A stretch of 64,000 bases of DNA from Taenia hydatigena. Lineage: Eukaryota; Platyhelminthes; Cestoda; Cyclophyllidea; Taeniidae. How positions within the stretch are numbered: the stretch's first letter is position 1; each line of letters starts with the position of its first letter. The stretch covers positions 7,831,381 through 7,895,380 of the forward strand of contig JADWOT020000009.1 of NCBI GenBank assembly GCA_036345935.2. The letters run 5' to 3'. Both the position numbers and the translations under genes were made by a program. The notes under the pieces are model-generated. The model was given only the letters and a program-made list of their open reading frames with translations, was not told the origin of the DNA and did not search any database. Shown here piece after piece: positions 12,651 through 26,800 of this stretch.

Positions 12651-13398
12651 TTAGCTCCATTAAAACCACTTGAGCTGTTTCGTTCTCGCGAGTAAACTTG
12701 TCGATTTTTTTGAAACTTTACTCAAGTTTGGTAACCAAATTCCACATTGTGCGCTCTGCCGACGCAAATTTGCCTTTATCTTTAAGATTTCTCTTAAGTT
12801 TAAAATCAAAAGAGCGCCTTAAATGAGCCAATGGTAAAACGCTTGGCGTAAGGGATACCACCAAATTCTTTCAATCAAAAGGGTAGAATTTTTTCAATTT
12901 CTGTACCATCGTATCAACACAGTATCACACGAAGTTTAAAAGAAGAAAACTAAGGATGGTTTAGTCTCCTGAAAATTTATTCACGTTTAGAATCCGCTGG
13001 AATAAAAAAGCGTGGAGCAGGAAACATGCTCTGTTCCCTTTAGTCACAGTAAAAACTACTTAGAAGTCTGAAATTGGAGGTACCCCTTTAAATGTTTTCT
13101 GCCAGTATCATGGCAAACAGTTAAATTATGTTCAATCGAACTGATCACAACAAATTTTTCAACGAGGTTTCGAATCACTAGAACCACGCCAAAGTTGTTG
13201 TAACAAGACTGTTGGCAAAAATCGAGAAAAGAATAAGCGTTCAACTAGGATTTGAGCTTCTTATCTTCTTACCAGATCTATTACATGATCCTTAGTTGAC
13301 AGTATGGATGAAATTCGCACTAGTCTCCAACATACCTTTGGATGAACTATTTTACGTTTATCTGATACCGAATGGGAGGTAATGTAGGGATGATCTTT

Positions 13399-13570
13399 GC
13401 AGCGTCCCGTGAATTCCTTGGAGGCAAAAGAGAGCATAATACTGGTGCAGTATATGCACATATATTCGGCAAACAGAGAGCTCGAGACTACTGGCATAGC
13501 TAGGGCAATGTCGCCACTCCAAGTCCGTGACCGAAACTGGCATTAAAATAAAGTATTACAGTCTTTGCTT
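13399..13570 (+). repeat. Dispersed repeat family A, copy 3
   Basis: Starts GCAGCGTCCC, then GGAGGCAAAAGA, a tract rich in ATATGCACATATA, TACTGGCATAGCTAGGGCAAT, CCGTGACCGAAACTGG and AAGTATTACAGTC. The same blocks in the same order occur at 9938-10131. It shows that the element extends past the part shared with copy 2. No coding potential. Confidence 0.6.
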
Positions 13571-16500
13571 TGAAAATTTGCGAAGGACTGAGTAGTTGAG
13601 ACAGAGCTGATTTGGCAAATAAATACCCATCTTTCGCTTTTTTGCACATGATTCCCTTTCAAAAGACTTACTTTTTTACCATTAGGTTTCAAAAATGCAC
13701 AGATTTATTAATAAAACCTTGGAAGGCGAAGTGATGGGCAAGAGCACGCTAGCCATGCGTGCATCAATGAAGTTAAGCAAAAATCGTCTAAAGTGAATTG
13801 AGCACTTCTTAAAAATGAATCCTTTGTAGACTTATGTATTAGTCGGATTAAACATAGTCTAAAAGGACAAAAACCGAGACCGCGTCGCCTGCGTGTGTTG
13901 TAAAAGGTAAAAGGGACTTTGACATTGAACACGACATAATCAATTTAGGCAAGAATTCGAGAAGGTACCAATAAACTTTTTTGATTGTCCTAAAAGGGTT
14001 ATAAGAGGAAAGAATATGTTTCGAAAAAACAAGAGATTTTAATTAATATGAAAAAATCAGCATGAAAATCTCGTCGTGTTCCATGAGAGTGGACTCACGC
14101 AACCACACGTGTGTGCTTCTTGTCGACCAATTTTTTCAGAAAATGCAAGGTATCCATTAGTCTCCCTCTTAATTGCCCTTCGTTCTCTTTGGATCACATC
14201 TCTACCTCAATTATGATTAAGGGTTGAGGGCTCAAATAAATTTGAAGTGTACCGCTCAGAATTCTCACGATGCTATAGCTCTCACACATCGTAGCTGACG
14301 TCGAGACTTCTTAATGACAAGTCAGCAACAGTAAAATATGCTCGCGTTGAAGGGAAACGAAGAAAGTGGTGCACCTAAACCGATACCCAAATGACGCAAC
14401 GAACAAAGTCGAGGGTGAAATTCTCATGATTTTTCCTAAAACATGACTAGAGGCTCGTTAAAAGGGAACCGAATAAGTCGCTTGACTAACATTAAATAAA
14501 ATGAAGTGTTTTAGAATGTATTTTCCCATTATTTTTTGCACTGTTCCTCATTCCTTAAGCTTGAGGGTAGTATGATGGCAAAAGAATGTACTCGTTGGTC
14601 CACGACTAATCGTTTACTTATTCCCACACAATTAAGTTGTAGGCACTTGAACCATTGCAACCGGGCGATTGGCACGCAGCAGCATTCATCGGAGTTCCAT
14701 TCGGCTTCAACAACACAAACAAAAATGCAAATTCTAACTTTTTTTTGGCAAAAGTCGGTTTTTTTTTCATTTAAATTTTCAGCCATCACTATGCAATGTA
14801 ATTGGAGTGAATCACATTTAAATGTAGACGCATTTATATCACATTCCACTTTTGCTGCCCCGCGAGATTCAGCGATTAATTTTTACAAAAAGTTTGAAAT
14901 CATGACTGAAGTCGAAGACAATTTGAAACTTTTACTTCTTGGACATCATGGTGTAAACCAGGAGATAGCCACAGAAGATATGGTCTTTAAAATGATGCTA
15001 GGAATGTGAAAGCTTGTGAAGTCACCGAATAATACCATAAAATTTGCTTGAAATTACTTAACAGGCAAAAGAGCAAACAGCGAATGAGAAAAAGATTAAC
15101 CACACACAAAATCACAGGTAAATTTGAAAGCATGCATAAATCTATGAGACATTTCGAGTGATTGCAGCTTTTCTTTTCTCACAGCCCCATTTCATTTGCC
15201 CGGGCTCGAACATCCAACCTTCCGTAGTGTTGTTAAACAAATAATGTCCTACATTTCCTATTTTGCTTAAAAATACTTCCCTTTGTCTTCAGTTTGTGTT
15301 CATTTAATGAACTGATGGAATGAAAATGGAATAAGCCCTAATTGATCACCGAGTGACGATTGCGAAAGGTGACTTGCGATTGATACGGTTTAAAAATAGC
15401 GAGAGCGATGCATATTACGCATTGTGAAGGGCTCGTGAACACGCCAACCGATGGCAGTGAAACCACATGCATCAAGAGCCTTCCTTCAATCTTAATCAAG
15501 AGTACACGATTGCAACTGGAGGGGAACACAGCGGAGGGAGAGCAGCGAGATCGCATTCGCGCGACAGCGCAAGATCGACGACGCCTCATTAACCTACACG
15601 CACCCTACATTTCTGCCTGACCAATCAACAGTGTGCCATAGTTTGAAGGTGACGCAGGCAGATTCGCTCAACAAAATTACAGCCACAGTTAAAGTGAGGG
15701 CGGCTCAGAATTTTGCACCACCTTGCTTTGAGAAATCACTGCCTTTATAAATCAGGGTCCAGCTTTTACTTTTGAGTGAAGCTTTTGTTACTTGGAAAGG
15801 ATATACCGCTTTGGAGTTGAGTTCTTCTAGGAAATGTCTGAAGGTATGTGATATGTATAATTGATCGGTGCGAATAACAATTCTCGAAATGAGTCGCATG
15901 ATTTTTGAAAAGTTTTTTAACACTTGGGATGCGTTAATTGTTCAAGGATTTTGAATAAAATTTGACCTTTTTAAGTGTTGCTCCATTCAATTGTTGGCAT
16001 AATCATTTAAGCGTTCTTTCAAAGGCATGGATTTTATGCACTTTTAACTTGGTGGTTGAAGAATTACAAGCCAGGTGCCGCTCCTTTATGCGATGCCTAA
16101 AGCCTTCAACTTCACGTGAGCGGCAGTTCTGGAGGTGTCTTCACGTAGAATGCCAGGCAAATGGACAAATCATCCTGAGTCGGGTTTCGAACTCCAATTT
16201 TCTCACTCATTCAGACAAACTGTGGAGCTTTAAATGGATGAATACGCAATGTTTACAAGGCGTAGGACAGTTGCGTTTAACTACTCCGAGTAGTTGAAGA
16301 TATTTTCACTCAAAAATTCTTAGTCCTCTATCTTTGAGGCTTCGTGGTAGTCAGTTGCAAATGATGCCAATTTCATCCAACATTAAGTTTTGCACTGAGA
16401 CCGAGATTATTCGTAAACAAGCCACAGGTGAGCACACTAGAGGCCTGTCTGCAAGTCGAAGGAGCAAAAGACACTTTAAAAGTGTATTTAAAATGTAAAA

Positions 16501-17643
16501 GTTTATCAAAGGCTTTTTAAGACAAATTCGAATTGTTTATACCAGCTTTAAAAACAATAGGTCTAAGTATTTTTCGCTCAAGTGCAAATTGTGACAAGGT
16601 GGTTTAGAAGTATCATGGTAAATATTGACAGAAACAACATCGGTACAATTTTCCTCCTATATGACAGACAGACTGTAAATGAGATGCCTTAACTACACGA
16701 CCCAACGCAGAAAAGCCCCTTTAATTTGATACCAGAGGTTTTGAATTGGAACTCGGTTGATTCGAAAGTCCTCGTGATTGGCGAGAACTGAGTTGGAATG
16801 TTTATGCGTGACTGGCACGGATATGCTGCCGTAAAGCCTCTTATTTAATGCAAAACATCACGATTTTTCACTTCTTTGAAAGATTTAGCGTCTGTTGTAA
16901 ATAAAGGCAGACTGCTGCTTTATGCGTGGGCTCCAGTTTTGACGGTTTGAGAATCCTCTTTTGCATAATTTTGATCGCCGAATCGTATATTATAGGATTA
17001 GAGTCAGCTAAGACAAGGGAATAATTCTGAACTAGGGACTCATGTCAGTGGAGGGATTAGGCATGTCACCAGACCTAAGTATTTGTGCATGCCAAAAACC
17101 TGATTCTCTAATCATGGTGATACGAGCACAAAGGCTATTTCGCAATCCAATTCATTGATCCAAAGAACATTACGACTGCTGTAGATGTTTTCAACCTTCA
17201 TTAGTGGTTGAGACTCCTATCAAGGTATCAAATATGCTCGTGATCGGATCTGCTTACAGAATTCTGCAATTGAGTCATCCACTTCAACCGATAAAAGATA
17301 ACTTCATAACTGTTTATGAATGCACATCGGAAGGGTGTAATGTAAAAACTTGAAATTTGCGACGTAATGTATTCAGCATCTCAGTTGTATTCTTCATTGG
17401 TGCGAGGATTCCGGTGGAACTGGAGGAGGGGTGCTTTGTGCCAAAGTTGAGACTTTCAAGTACAATGTAACAGTTTACAGTGGTTACATCAAGACACTTG
17501 ATAACAATAGTCTCACTAAATGAAACAGCACAAAATAAAGGTGCAGAGTGAATCATGCGACTATTTAGGCATTAACAATTTTGACCACGTCCTAATATTT
17601 GCCTTGCATTCTGAATCTAGACCTCAATGTGATATCCTCGCAG
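13571..17643. other. No supported gene; probable upstream region or long first intron of the plakin gene
   Basis: The longest frame (14536-15009, plus, up to 157 codons) has no start context, no splice support and no recognisable domain, and the opposite strand is open over much of it. Base composition is AT-rich with short homopolymers. The plakin gene must begin upstream of 17875, so some true exons may lie here, but I could not identify them. Confidence 0.4.
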
Positions 17644-17658
17644 CTGAATGCCATTAAG
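17644..17658 (+). CDS. Candidate 15-nt micro-exon of the plakin gene (LNAIK)
   Basis: CTGAATGCCATTAAG is flanked by TATCCTCGCAG on the left and GTTAGT on the right and is phase 0 at both ends, as are the next five exons. Micro-exons are common in flatworm genes, but a 15-nt match with two splice sites can arise by chance. Confidence 0.3.
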
Positions 17659-17874
17659 GTTAGTAGGTACTGTTTATATGCCTTTTATCTAGAACATCTA
17701 GTGATTTTTTGAAGTAAAGCCTTGTTTAAAATGAAAAGAGACATTAAACTGAATTTCTTTAAATGTAAAAAAGGCCGCTTTCTGTAAAGATTAATTCAGT
17801 GAAGTTAGAGCAGTTCAAAGTTCTCTGTTGTGAGGTAACCAGACTGAGAGCAAGTTGATTGTTTGGACTTTTAG

Positions 17875-20800
17875 TCTGAAGTTGTGGAGTTCAACGTGGG
17901 CGTTAACCACCTGGCGTTGGACGAGGAGCGTGAGCGGTGCACGCGCATTCGCGAGCGCATCGAATCCCTCGTAATTGCGCTGGGAGATAATGTAAGCCTC
18001 GCTTCGCACTACGCGACAACGCCACATCACTTCGTGTCTTTTAGAAAACTGATGCTGGCAAATTGGAATTGGAAAATGCCCAGAGGCTTTTGGTATGTTC
18101 ATCACTTTACAATAAATTGAAAATTTATGCGAAAATGTAGAGAGTAGCGACTGGCAATACTGAGACTCTGCGCTATCTCGAAACCATTTCCTGTCTGGAG
18201 AACATTTTCACGGTAAGCTTCGAAAGATAGATTTCCCAAATCACATTGCAAATTTCGCTATCCACATTACTGTCCGGATCGTATTTGCAAGCCCTTTATC
18301 CACAATCTGCGCAAAAGAGTAGCAGCAATGGCATAAAAGAAAAACTCATTCATCTGGCATTGTTGAGATCAACTGTATGAAGGCCAAATGCAATGATTCA
18401 GAAAGTGTTCCCTTCCAACACGCTTCAGTACATTTCCCTTCTTTTAGGACGTAACCAAAGCTGCAACGGTTACAGCTGTAGGATTGAGCGCCGAAGACAG
18501 TATTTCCCAGCGTGCTCTCTCATCACGGGTGAGTGCTTCATCGGTTTCCCAGCAACAAAAATGTGGAACCTACCATCGTGGACACAAAATAAGTGCTTTC
18601 TCAGACAACGATAATGATGGGGAAAGCAATATTCAAGGCAAAGCCTACGAGGGAAAGTAAAAGCTCAATAATGAGGGATAAATCTTGAAACAATTTTTAT
18701 TATAAAATGTCTGACTTACACAAAAGCGCTGAACTGAGAACGCGTTGTGATAATGATTCATTTTAATTATTTAAGAAAGAAAAGGTGAGCGGTAATACAT
18801 TTAAGGGAATCAAGTTAACGAAACACTAGCACTTAGTTGCAATCCTAGTGGACCGTCTGCGAAACTTTAAAATTACAAATGGGACCGGGATTAAATGGAT
18901 AAAAGATAGTAACCAAGCGCTGCAAATTAGTTTATTTTGGGAGGAGTGTTTTTCACAAATTAAAAAGATGTGTTCATTAGCTGAGCAAGCAATACTACTA
19001 AATGAGCAAGCTTTTCCCATGTCTTAGTTCCTCACCGATAATGTGAAGCAATGTTGGGACTACACAGCGCAAATCTCCAATCTTGCAGCCATTCAACTGA
19101 AGGCAGCAGCGGATTTCCACATAGTAAGTTCGGATAATCCTTTCTTCTCTAATCGCTCATGCCTTCCTCAATAGTTCAACCACGAGGCCAACGAGGTGCG
19201 CGCCCATGCCAGCCAACTGAAAAACCTCTCAGAAAAGCAGCTAGAAGCCTTCTCGCCTGACGGACGCATCGATGAGGCATCCAATCTAGCCAACGAGATG
19301 AAGGTGAGCTTGAATAATACACCGATTATGCAATAATGGCACTGTAAAACATTTCAAAATCTTGAAAACTCATCTGTGTTTCAATTTAAGGCATAGCACA
19401 TAGATTGCACCGACAAATGGTTTCGTGATTTCTTTTCATAAATCTTAGCAAATGAGGTGGTGTGGTTATTATTATCGAGGCAGATTCTAAACGAGATTGC
19501 ACTTAGGAAGCCTTTTACCAGACAGTGCCTGCTACAAACGGTTTCGCAAACAGCCCACATTGAGACTGAAAGTCAATGCACCGGTGGAGTATGTTTTACA
19601 AGCCATATTTCGAATCTAAAATGCTTTAAAATGTTTATTAATCGCGAAAAACGAATGAAGTTATGAACTGAATGAACAAAAATAGAGCAAACAGGGTTTC
19701 GCAACGCACCAAAGATAAGTGGAGCAAACGGCTTAACCTCGGCCTACAATGTTCACGCAGCCATTAGCCAAATAAGTGGAAAACTTGATGGAATTAATGC
19801 ATCGTTAAGAGCGATAACTGAGGCTTTGGGTAGCATTAAAAGTTCCCTCATATCGACTCAAATATCTTAAACATGATTAGGCACTTGAATGACTACTAAC
19901 CAATGCCCAGACACGTGGTCACCGTTAGTGTGATCAAGTGACCTTATCTTATGGAGGCAGCTAAACAGATCATGAATAGGGGCAGTACAGAGGTCTTTTA
20001 TCGACGTGGTGAGTAAGCAGAGGGACTACTGTCAATGCGCACGAGCCTAGTGGTTGTTAGGCGAAAAAGGCCCGAAAGTGAATACACCTGTCGGTTACAT
20101 TTCAGCGACTATCAGTACACTTAGAGTACATCAACCTGATATGAGCCAATCAAGAAGGAGTGAGCAAAATCACAACTAGAATTTTCGGCGATAAGTCTAC
20201 AATTAGGTTCTTAGCGAATTAAAACTTGGAAACAAAATTAAGACGCCTAGTGAACTACGTCTTTAACTGAATGCCCGAGGGTATCTATTGAAGCAAATTC
20301 CCTCATAGGAGAGGCTGAATGCCTTCCAAAGTCTATCAGACCGGGCCCGTGTCCTCGCTTCAAAGGCGCCCTCCGTTCTGCCCGTGGAGAACCGCCTTCT
20401 CGAGGTGCGCAATGGAGTTGCGGGCGGATCCGAGCTTGGCGGTCCGTTGATGGTGCAGCTGCTGATCGATTACGTTGGGGGCAGCTTCACCGCGAAGAAG
20501 GGCGAATCCCTGCCCCTCATCGACACTACAGAGAACCCCTATTTATGGAAAGTGATGATGTCCAATGGACCACAGTATATCCCTTCCATCGCTTGCATTA
20601 TCGTCTCTGCTAACGGCGAACAGATTCATGATGCCTATAAGTGAGTTTTCTGTGACATGAAGCACTCACCTTTGAGTATATCTATACACTGGATGTACGA
20701 AATAATTTTAATTTTTTTATGAGGACTTAAATGTCTCCGCTAGTGCATTCTGCGTGTACCGTCGGGTGAATACGGTGTTTGTGGATGAAGGAAAAATGAA

Positions 20801-23800
20801 GGTGGTGATACGAATGAGAGCGGTGAATGGGAACACGATTGACAAGATAGAAACCGCCAAAGCCAGAAGATATCACAAGTGATGTTTAAAGATTCATTCA
20901 TAAAAACCAGTCAAAGAAGGTCCAAATAAAAGGCAGGCTTAAAGGGCACAAAGTAAAATTAATGAAATTATTTGCATTCCTTCACTTGAATGCAAAGACC
21001 CTAGAGATTCCAGTGATTCAATGCTCAACACTAACTGATTGTCAAACTATTCGCACATGTCTTCCGACTAAAATTGGCATGCAGTATTTAGGCAGTCCTA
21101 AAGGCTATGTAAGATTGTATAGGCTTTTAAACCCTACTATTCACCAATGTCCAAGTTAATTTGCACATGCACGGGAACGTGACAACGTTAAAAGCCATGG
21201 CATCTGTAGTGATCTGGCACGCCTTCTAGGTCAAAGCTGGGTAAGGGAATGTGCAACCTGTAATCTTTTGTCCAATTTAGTCAAAATCTTTGCAAATTAG
21301 GGCACCGATGAACATGTTAATGGGTCCAGAGTGTATGGAGAAAATTACTTGCCCAGTAAAAAGCTTCACTGTTCTATGAATCAAACAGTTTGGAAGAATG
21401 TACATGTCGAAATTGAGCCCGCTGCCAAGTTATTTCACTTTGGACATTAAACCTTGTCTGGCACTGCGATTTGATACAAATTCTTCCCTGCTATCCCGTG
21501 TAAAGTTCTTGTGATTACACCACCAATTTTCTTCCAGAACATTATCCACCGTGAAAGATGCGTGGAGCGATTCAATTGAAAACTATAGGAGACAACTGGC
21601 CATCTACTACGGCAACTACCTCGAGGGCGTTGGACAACGTGGTGTGAGTCCCTTGCCCAAACCGGTGTCATCCCCTCTTTTAAAAATATTCTAAAAGTTG
21701 TATTTTACACTGTTCTTCAAAAAGGGTCTTTACACGGCCGATCCAAATGGAAAAAGACGCTTTTTGGAGGATCTTGATCGACTTCTCATACAGGCGGATG
21801 CTGATAAAGGTCATTTAGCCAACACCTTGGAGATGATGTCGGGTAAAGCAGGCAAGTTTTTATCAATGCTTTCTTATGCACATGGATATAAGCATAAGCT
21901 TACAGTATAATTTACAAAAATATTTATTTCGCCATCTAAATTCCATTGTAAAAATCGTTGATTATAAAATGAGAATATCAGTTAAATCAGCGGTGGAGGA
22001 ATTAGATAAGAACTTAAAAGTAATATACTTAATGTAGCTCAAAGTAATAATGGGTTCAACATCGTTCTTCATAAAACAAGGGATTATAATGTGTAAGACA
22101 AGTATTCAATGAGATCCATTCATTTTTCGCACTGACAGCATATGCTTGTAAAATACATATACAACCCTGCTAGTTGGCTGTCCAAGCCCTTGTCGATCCC
22201 ACAGAGTTAATGGAAATGCAAGTACTTCCGATTATAGTTTCCAAATTTTGAATTTTTGAAAAGTACTTTTACGGGGATCTTCAAGGGAAGGCAACTTTTA
22301 AAATGAAGAAGTTTATCATATGGAATGAATGATAAAAAAGCAAATAACACCTTGAATAGCTCATAATTTCTACGCCATAATTCTAAATTATTGCGTGGCC
22401 TTGCAATTTATTTTTGATTTAACTTTACCGCTTTTACATAGTTTCAAGACCAGAACAGGCAAATGAAGTTTGGAGCCGATTAGAACTGAATCTTCTTCAT
22501 CAACCTCTACTGATACTAAAAGAACATGTTCAGTCCCTCAGAAAAATTGATGAAAACATAGGCTTGTATACAAATCGTATGAGGGAATACGCATCATCAA
22601 TCACTTCGGAGGCTCGTGGACTCCAAGCCCAGCTGGAAAGTCTCAGGTGTATATTTTTGCATTCACCATAAAAAAATCAACACAGCGATTACATTTGCAG
22701 CATTTTTAATTCTCGCTCCAGGCTGACACATGACCGAAACCGAGCAGAATTAAAGGAGCTCTACGATCGCGTTCACAATTGGAAGACGGTATACAATGAG
22801 TCTCTCAATGGACCTACTGGTGGAGTCGGACGTCTCATTATCTCCAGCGTCTCATCGAGTTCTGGAGTCTCCTCAGAAGAACTCCCGCCCATCCCGATAC
22901 CTCCGTCTCCATTTGGGCGCATTACACCCGTGGAGCTCCCTATGACTCAGGAGGAAGAAGAATCGGATGTCAAGTTTCTAAAAACGTGGGATCACAGACG
23001 CCCCAAAATGAATGTAGCTCTTCTGCAGGCTAAAGATTTGTCCCGTAATGAAAAATCTACGGTGTTCACGTGCGGAGCCAATCTGCATCCGAGACAGATA
23101 CATGGTAGCCTAAATGTGAACCAAGGTAGCGCACCAAAGCCAAAGACGTTTCGTGATTGCCAAACACAAACTACCTACCGTCGTGCCATACAAAACACCC
23201 AGACAGAGCTGACTGGCAACCTTATCAGCAGTAAATTCGTGGGCGCGCAGAGTGACTCTAATCGAGTGGATTGCATGACACAAATTGGTTGGATAAAAGC
23301 ACAAAAAGCACAACAGGTTGATGCATCCATCATATCGGCAGCCATGGAAGTTGCTGAGAGTACTCCATCTTCCACTTCCACCGGTCCAGCAAAAGACACA
23401 ATTGCTCACTGCGAAACTGCAACACCTAGAGTCAAGAAACAAGATTCGATTTCTCAGATTAGCGATTCTCGAGCCCTGACAAGTTCCGGAAACATTGCGC
23501 CTAATCGTAAATTAGGAAAATTTGAAGCCGATGCTCATTCAATCGATTCCGAAGCTTTTGAAGCCCATGTGGCCACGGGGAGATTAGATTTTGAAGCCAG
23601 AAAGGAAAGTCGTGACATTATAACACAAATTCACTCGGCACGGGAGACATCAAATTTTGGAAGTCAATACGATCTAGGGTATCGCAAGATGGAACCAATT
23701 AAAACTAAATATCAACCGAAACAGAAGGAGAGTGAAATTCAAGTAAGCTCATCTGGACTGAGGACCGGTAGCGTAGAGCTCACACGGACCTTGAGTAATA

Positions 23801-26800
23801 CTAATCTCCAAACAAAAGTAGACATGACCTCTGTAGACATGGGAACGACACCACACACTTTGAAATCCTTTGATGCCGAGACTCAAATTTCCCATGCTCC
23901 TAATATTTCTATGGCCTATGATGGGATAAAAAGTCGTAAATACGCCAGTCAACAGAATCTTGTTCAGGGGGACTTTAAAGAACTCGTGGAGGGCACCTCC
24001 CATTGTGAACTAAATGCCAATGGTCAAACCCTCTCCGAAATGAATGTTAGGAGTGTTTCTTTCCCCAAGAGAACTGAGGATCATAGCACTGCAGCACCAA
24101 AGATAGCCGCAGGTGCAGAGGTCCAAACAGCAGTCACTAAGCTGCAACATGGTGTGCTTGAACACTCTTCTAACAGCCCCTCTGAGCCAACCTACTTAGC
24201 TACATGCGCGGCGAAACGCGTCTGTAGCGACGCTTCATGTCAGGTTGGAACGATTTTACAGCCCGAAACAATGGAAATTAGTACAGTACCCCTCAAGCTG
24301 ACCGAAATCGATCAATCAATGCATCGAGATGGAACTTTGAATGCTGTCATTTGTCCAACGAGGGTTCTTGTAAAGCCAGTGCTCACTGAGGATTCGGGGA
24401 TTAATGTTGCCAAGATGCGGGATATGCAACACTTGAATGTGAAGATTGCTGATCGAATGTATGACGCGTCGGTGACTCAAACTTCCAGAGTGCGAACGCA
24501 ACAGGATGCGGACCATGATGAACGGCAAATTTGCACATTGGAAATGAGTTCAAAGAATAGACAGGTGGACAACTACACAATGACTGCTTTACCTAGTGTT
24601 GCAGAAGCTGGCATCACAATCACACTGAAGGGTCAGAGACGACAGCAGAATACGGTTAATCAACTTTCTGTCTGTCCAACCTGTCACTGTCAACTTGAAA
24701 CATCTTATATGAGTTCAGCAATAACAGAGGCTTCGACTTCAAGAAGACCTTGGTCAGCAGTCTCAAAGTCAACTCAAGTTGGTACAGTTCTAACCCCCAC
24801 TAGAGTTCAAGTCCTTGGAGTCGGCGCAAAACCCGAGAGCCCCCCTGAAATCAGCAAATTCAGTGTTGGAGTACAGAACATATTATGCCCCTCTACTGTT
24901 GAGCTCATCTCTTCGCTTACCGAAACAGGTGGTATCAAAGTGAAAGACGTTTCTGAGGTCAATGCTATAAAAATTCTTGCCGAAGGATCCACGTTCCATG
25001 CAAACGCGCAAAATCGAGTGCGTCAAGGTAATGTTGCTCACAGTAAAGGGGATCTAGTACATAACAGAACAGCGTCGATAGCAAAGAAGTCAGAAATCTA
25101 TAGTGTAAGCGACCAATCCCTTATGCAGCAAGTCAGATTCGAAATAACCAGTACAAAAATGAGCGAGCTATGCGACTTTTGCCATGGTACTGGGCAAAAA
25201 GTTTCAGCTCAAGTGAGTTCTCAAGATCGCAGGGCCACCTCCACCAATTCGGCCACCTACCGACCGCTCGGCAATCAGAAAATCCAAGATTCTGAAGTTT
25301 TGAGCGTCGAGTGTCATCAGAGAGTAAGCACACCTGTTTCAAGGAATGTGAAATGTCAGGTAGGTATAGTATTGCGACCGTCGTCCATTGAAGTAGGCAA
25401 CATTAGTGTAAAACCAAGAGATCGAAAAGTTGCCGAATATTTGGGTATGAATGTCGACTCAGTGCTCTGCCCTGCAAAAGTGCAAATGATACCGGAGATA
25501 GGAGAGGCACCAGGAATAGAGATCATCAATGTAACTGATGTGGCTCACATGGAATTTCAGGCGGGTGGAATTGTTGTTGATGCTAATGTTCAAACTCACA
25601 AACCTCAGTTGTCATCAACTGCTACAGGTACCGACAAGAAACCTCGTCCATTACTTAACATCAAGAGCAGCGGAAACGGTCTTACTATCGGACCTAGTTC
25701 ATCCCATGCATCCAAGCAGGACACGGCCACTGTTTGCGATAGCTTCACTCTGAATGACATCGGTTGCGAAGTCGTATTACGAAACTCATCTATTGGAGGT
25801 GTGTGTGCTTCATGTAAAGGTAGTGGGAGGACAGCATCTGTCTCTGTGAGGGCGACGCCAAAAGTATTGGGAACACAAAGTGTCGAAACCGCGCATCAGT
25901 ACAGTGAATTGGTGCCAGCCTTGATGATGACCAAGCCAGTCCTTTCAGTAGCGAAATCTTGCCAAGTCGGAACTGTCCTCACTCCTACCTGTGTTAATGT
26001 GGCGGGGGTCGAAATGCATCCTAAAAACACAACGTCAGCCGTATCTTCTGGCACAATCGTTTATCCAGCAGCCGTTGAAGTTGAAAGTAGACTCGTGGAA
26101 ACCTCTGGAATACAAATAAGAGAAGTAGCAACCATGGACTCCATAAACTTTAGATTGGGCGAAAAATCGTGCATAGCAAGCACAGAGATGACGCCCAAGT
26201 CGAAGGTGGAGTCATGCGTGCTAGAGGTTAGGTCATTCCACCCAGAAGCTGTTCGTGGTGAGCTTTCAACCCATCGAATGGCTGTGGGATCCCACGTATC
26301 GACTGGAAAATTTCGCCTACAGAGTATTGGCTGTGAATTCAGGTTGAGTGATGTCACTTCTTCTGCGCCGAATTATCCACATTCCTTAGCAGGCACTTTT
26401 GAGCCCAAGACACCAGAGGGGGATGGCTTGAAAAGCACAACAGTTTCAAAGAGAACAGACGTCTCTTGCCAAGTTGGACTCACGCTGGTTCCAACTAACG
26501 TACAGGTGGCAGACATAGCTCTGAGCGCCAGTGACCAGCGCGTAGTGACTAATCTCGGATTAAAAGCAGACGCTATTATTTGCCCATCGACAGTGGAGCT
26601 TGAAACCCGACTAACCGAGACTGCTGGAGTAACAGTAACTGATGTCAAAGATGTAAAAGAAGTCGTTATTACTGTTGGGGACAGAAAAGGCATTGTGGAT
26701 GTTACTGGACGGAATGTGAGAGTACAAGAAATGGGCACCGAATCCAAGTCCGTGGAGCCCGTCTACTTGAGCCTCACCTCCCGCCCACCTACACGTGTCC

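Noticed and set aside
14536..15009. 157-codon open frame on the plus strand
   Set aside because: No domain, no start context, no splice support; the opposite strand is also open across much of it and the sequence is AT-rich with homopolymers.
16115..16205. Second B-box-like word (CGGGTTTCGAACTCC)
   Set aside because: Same reason; no foldable tRNA around it.
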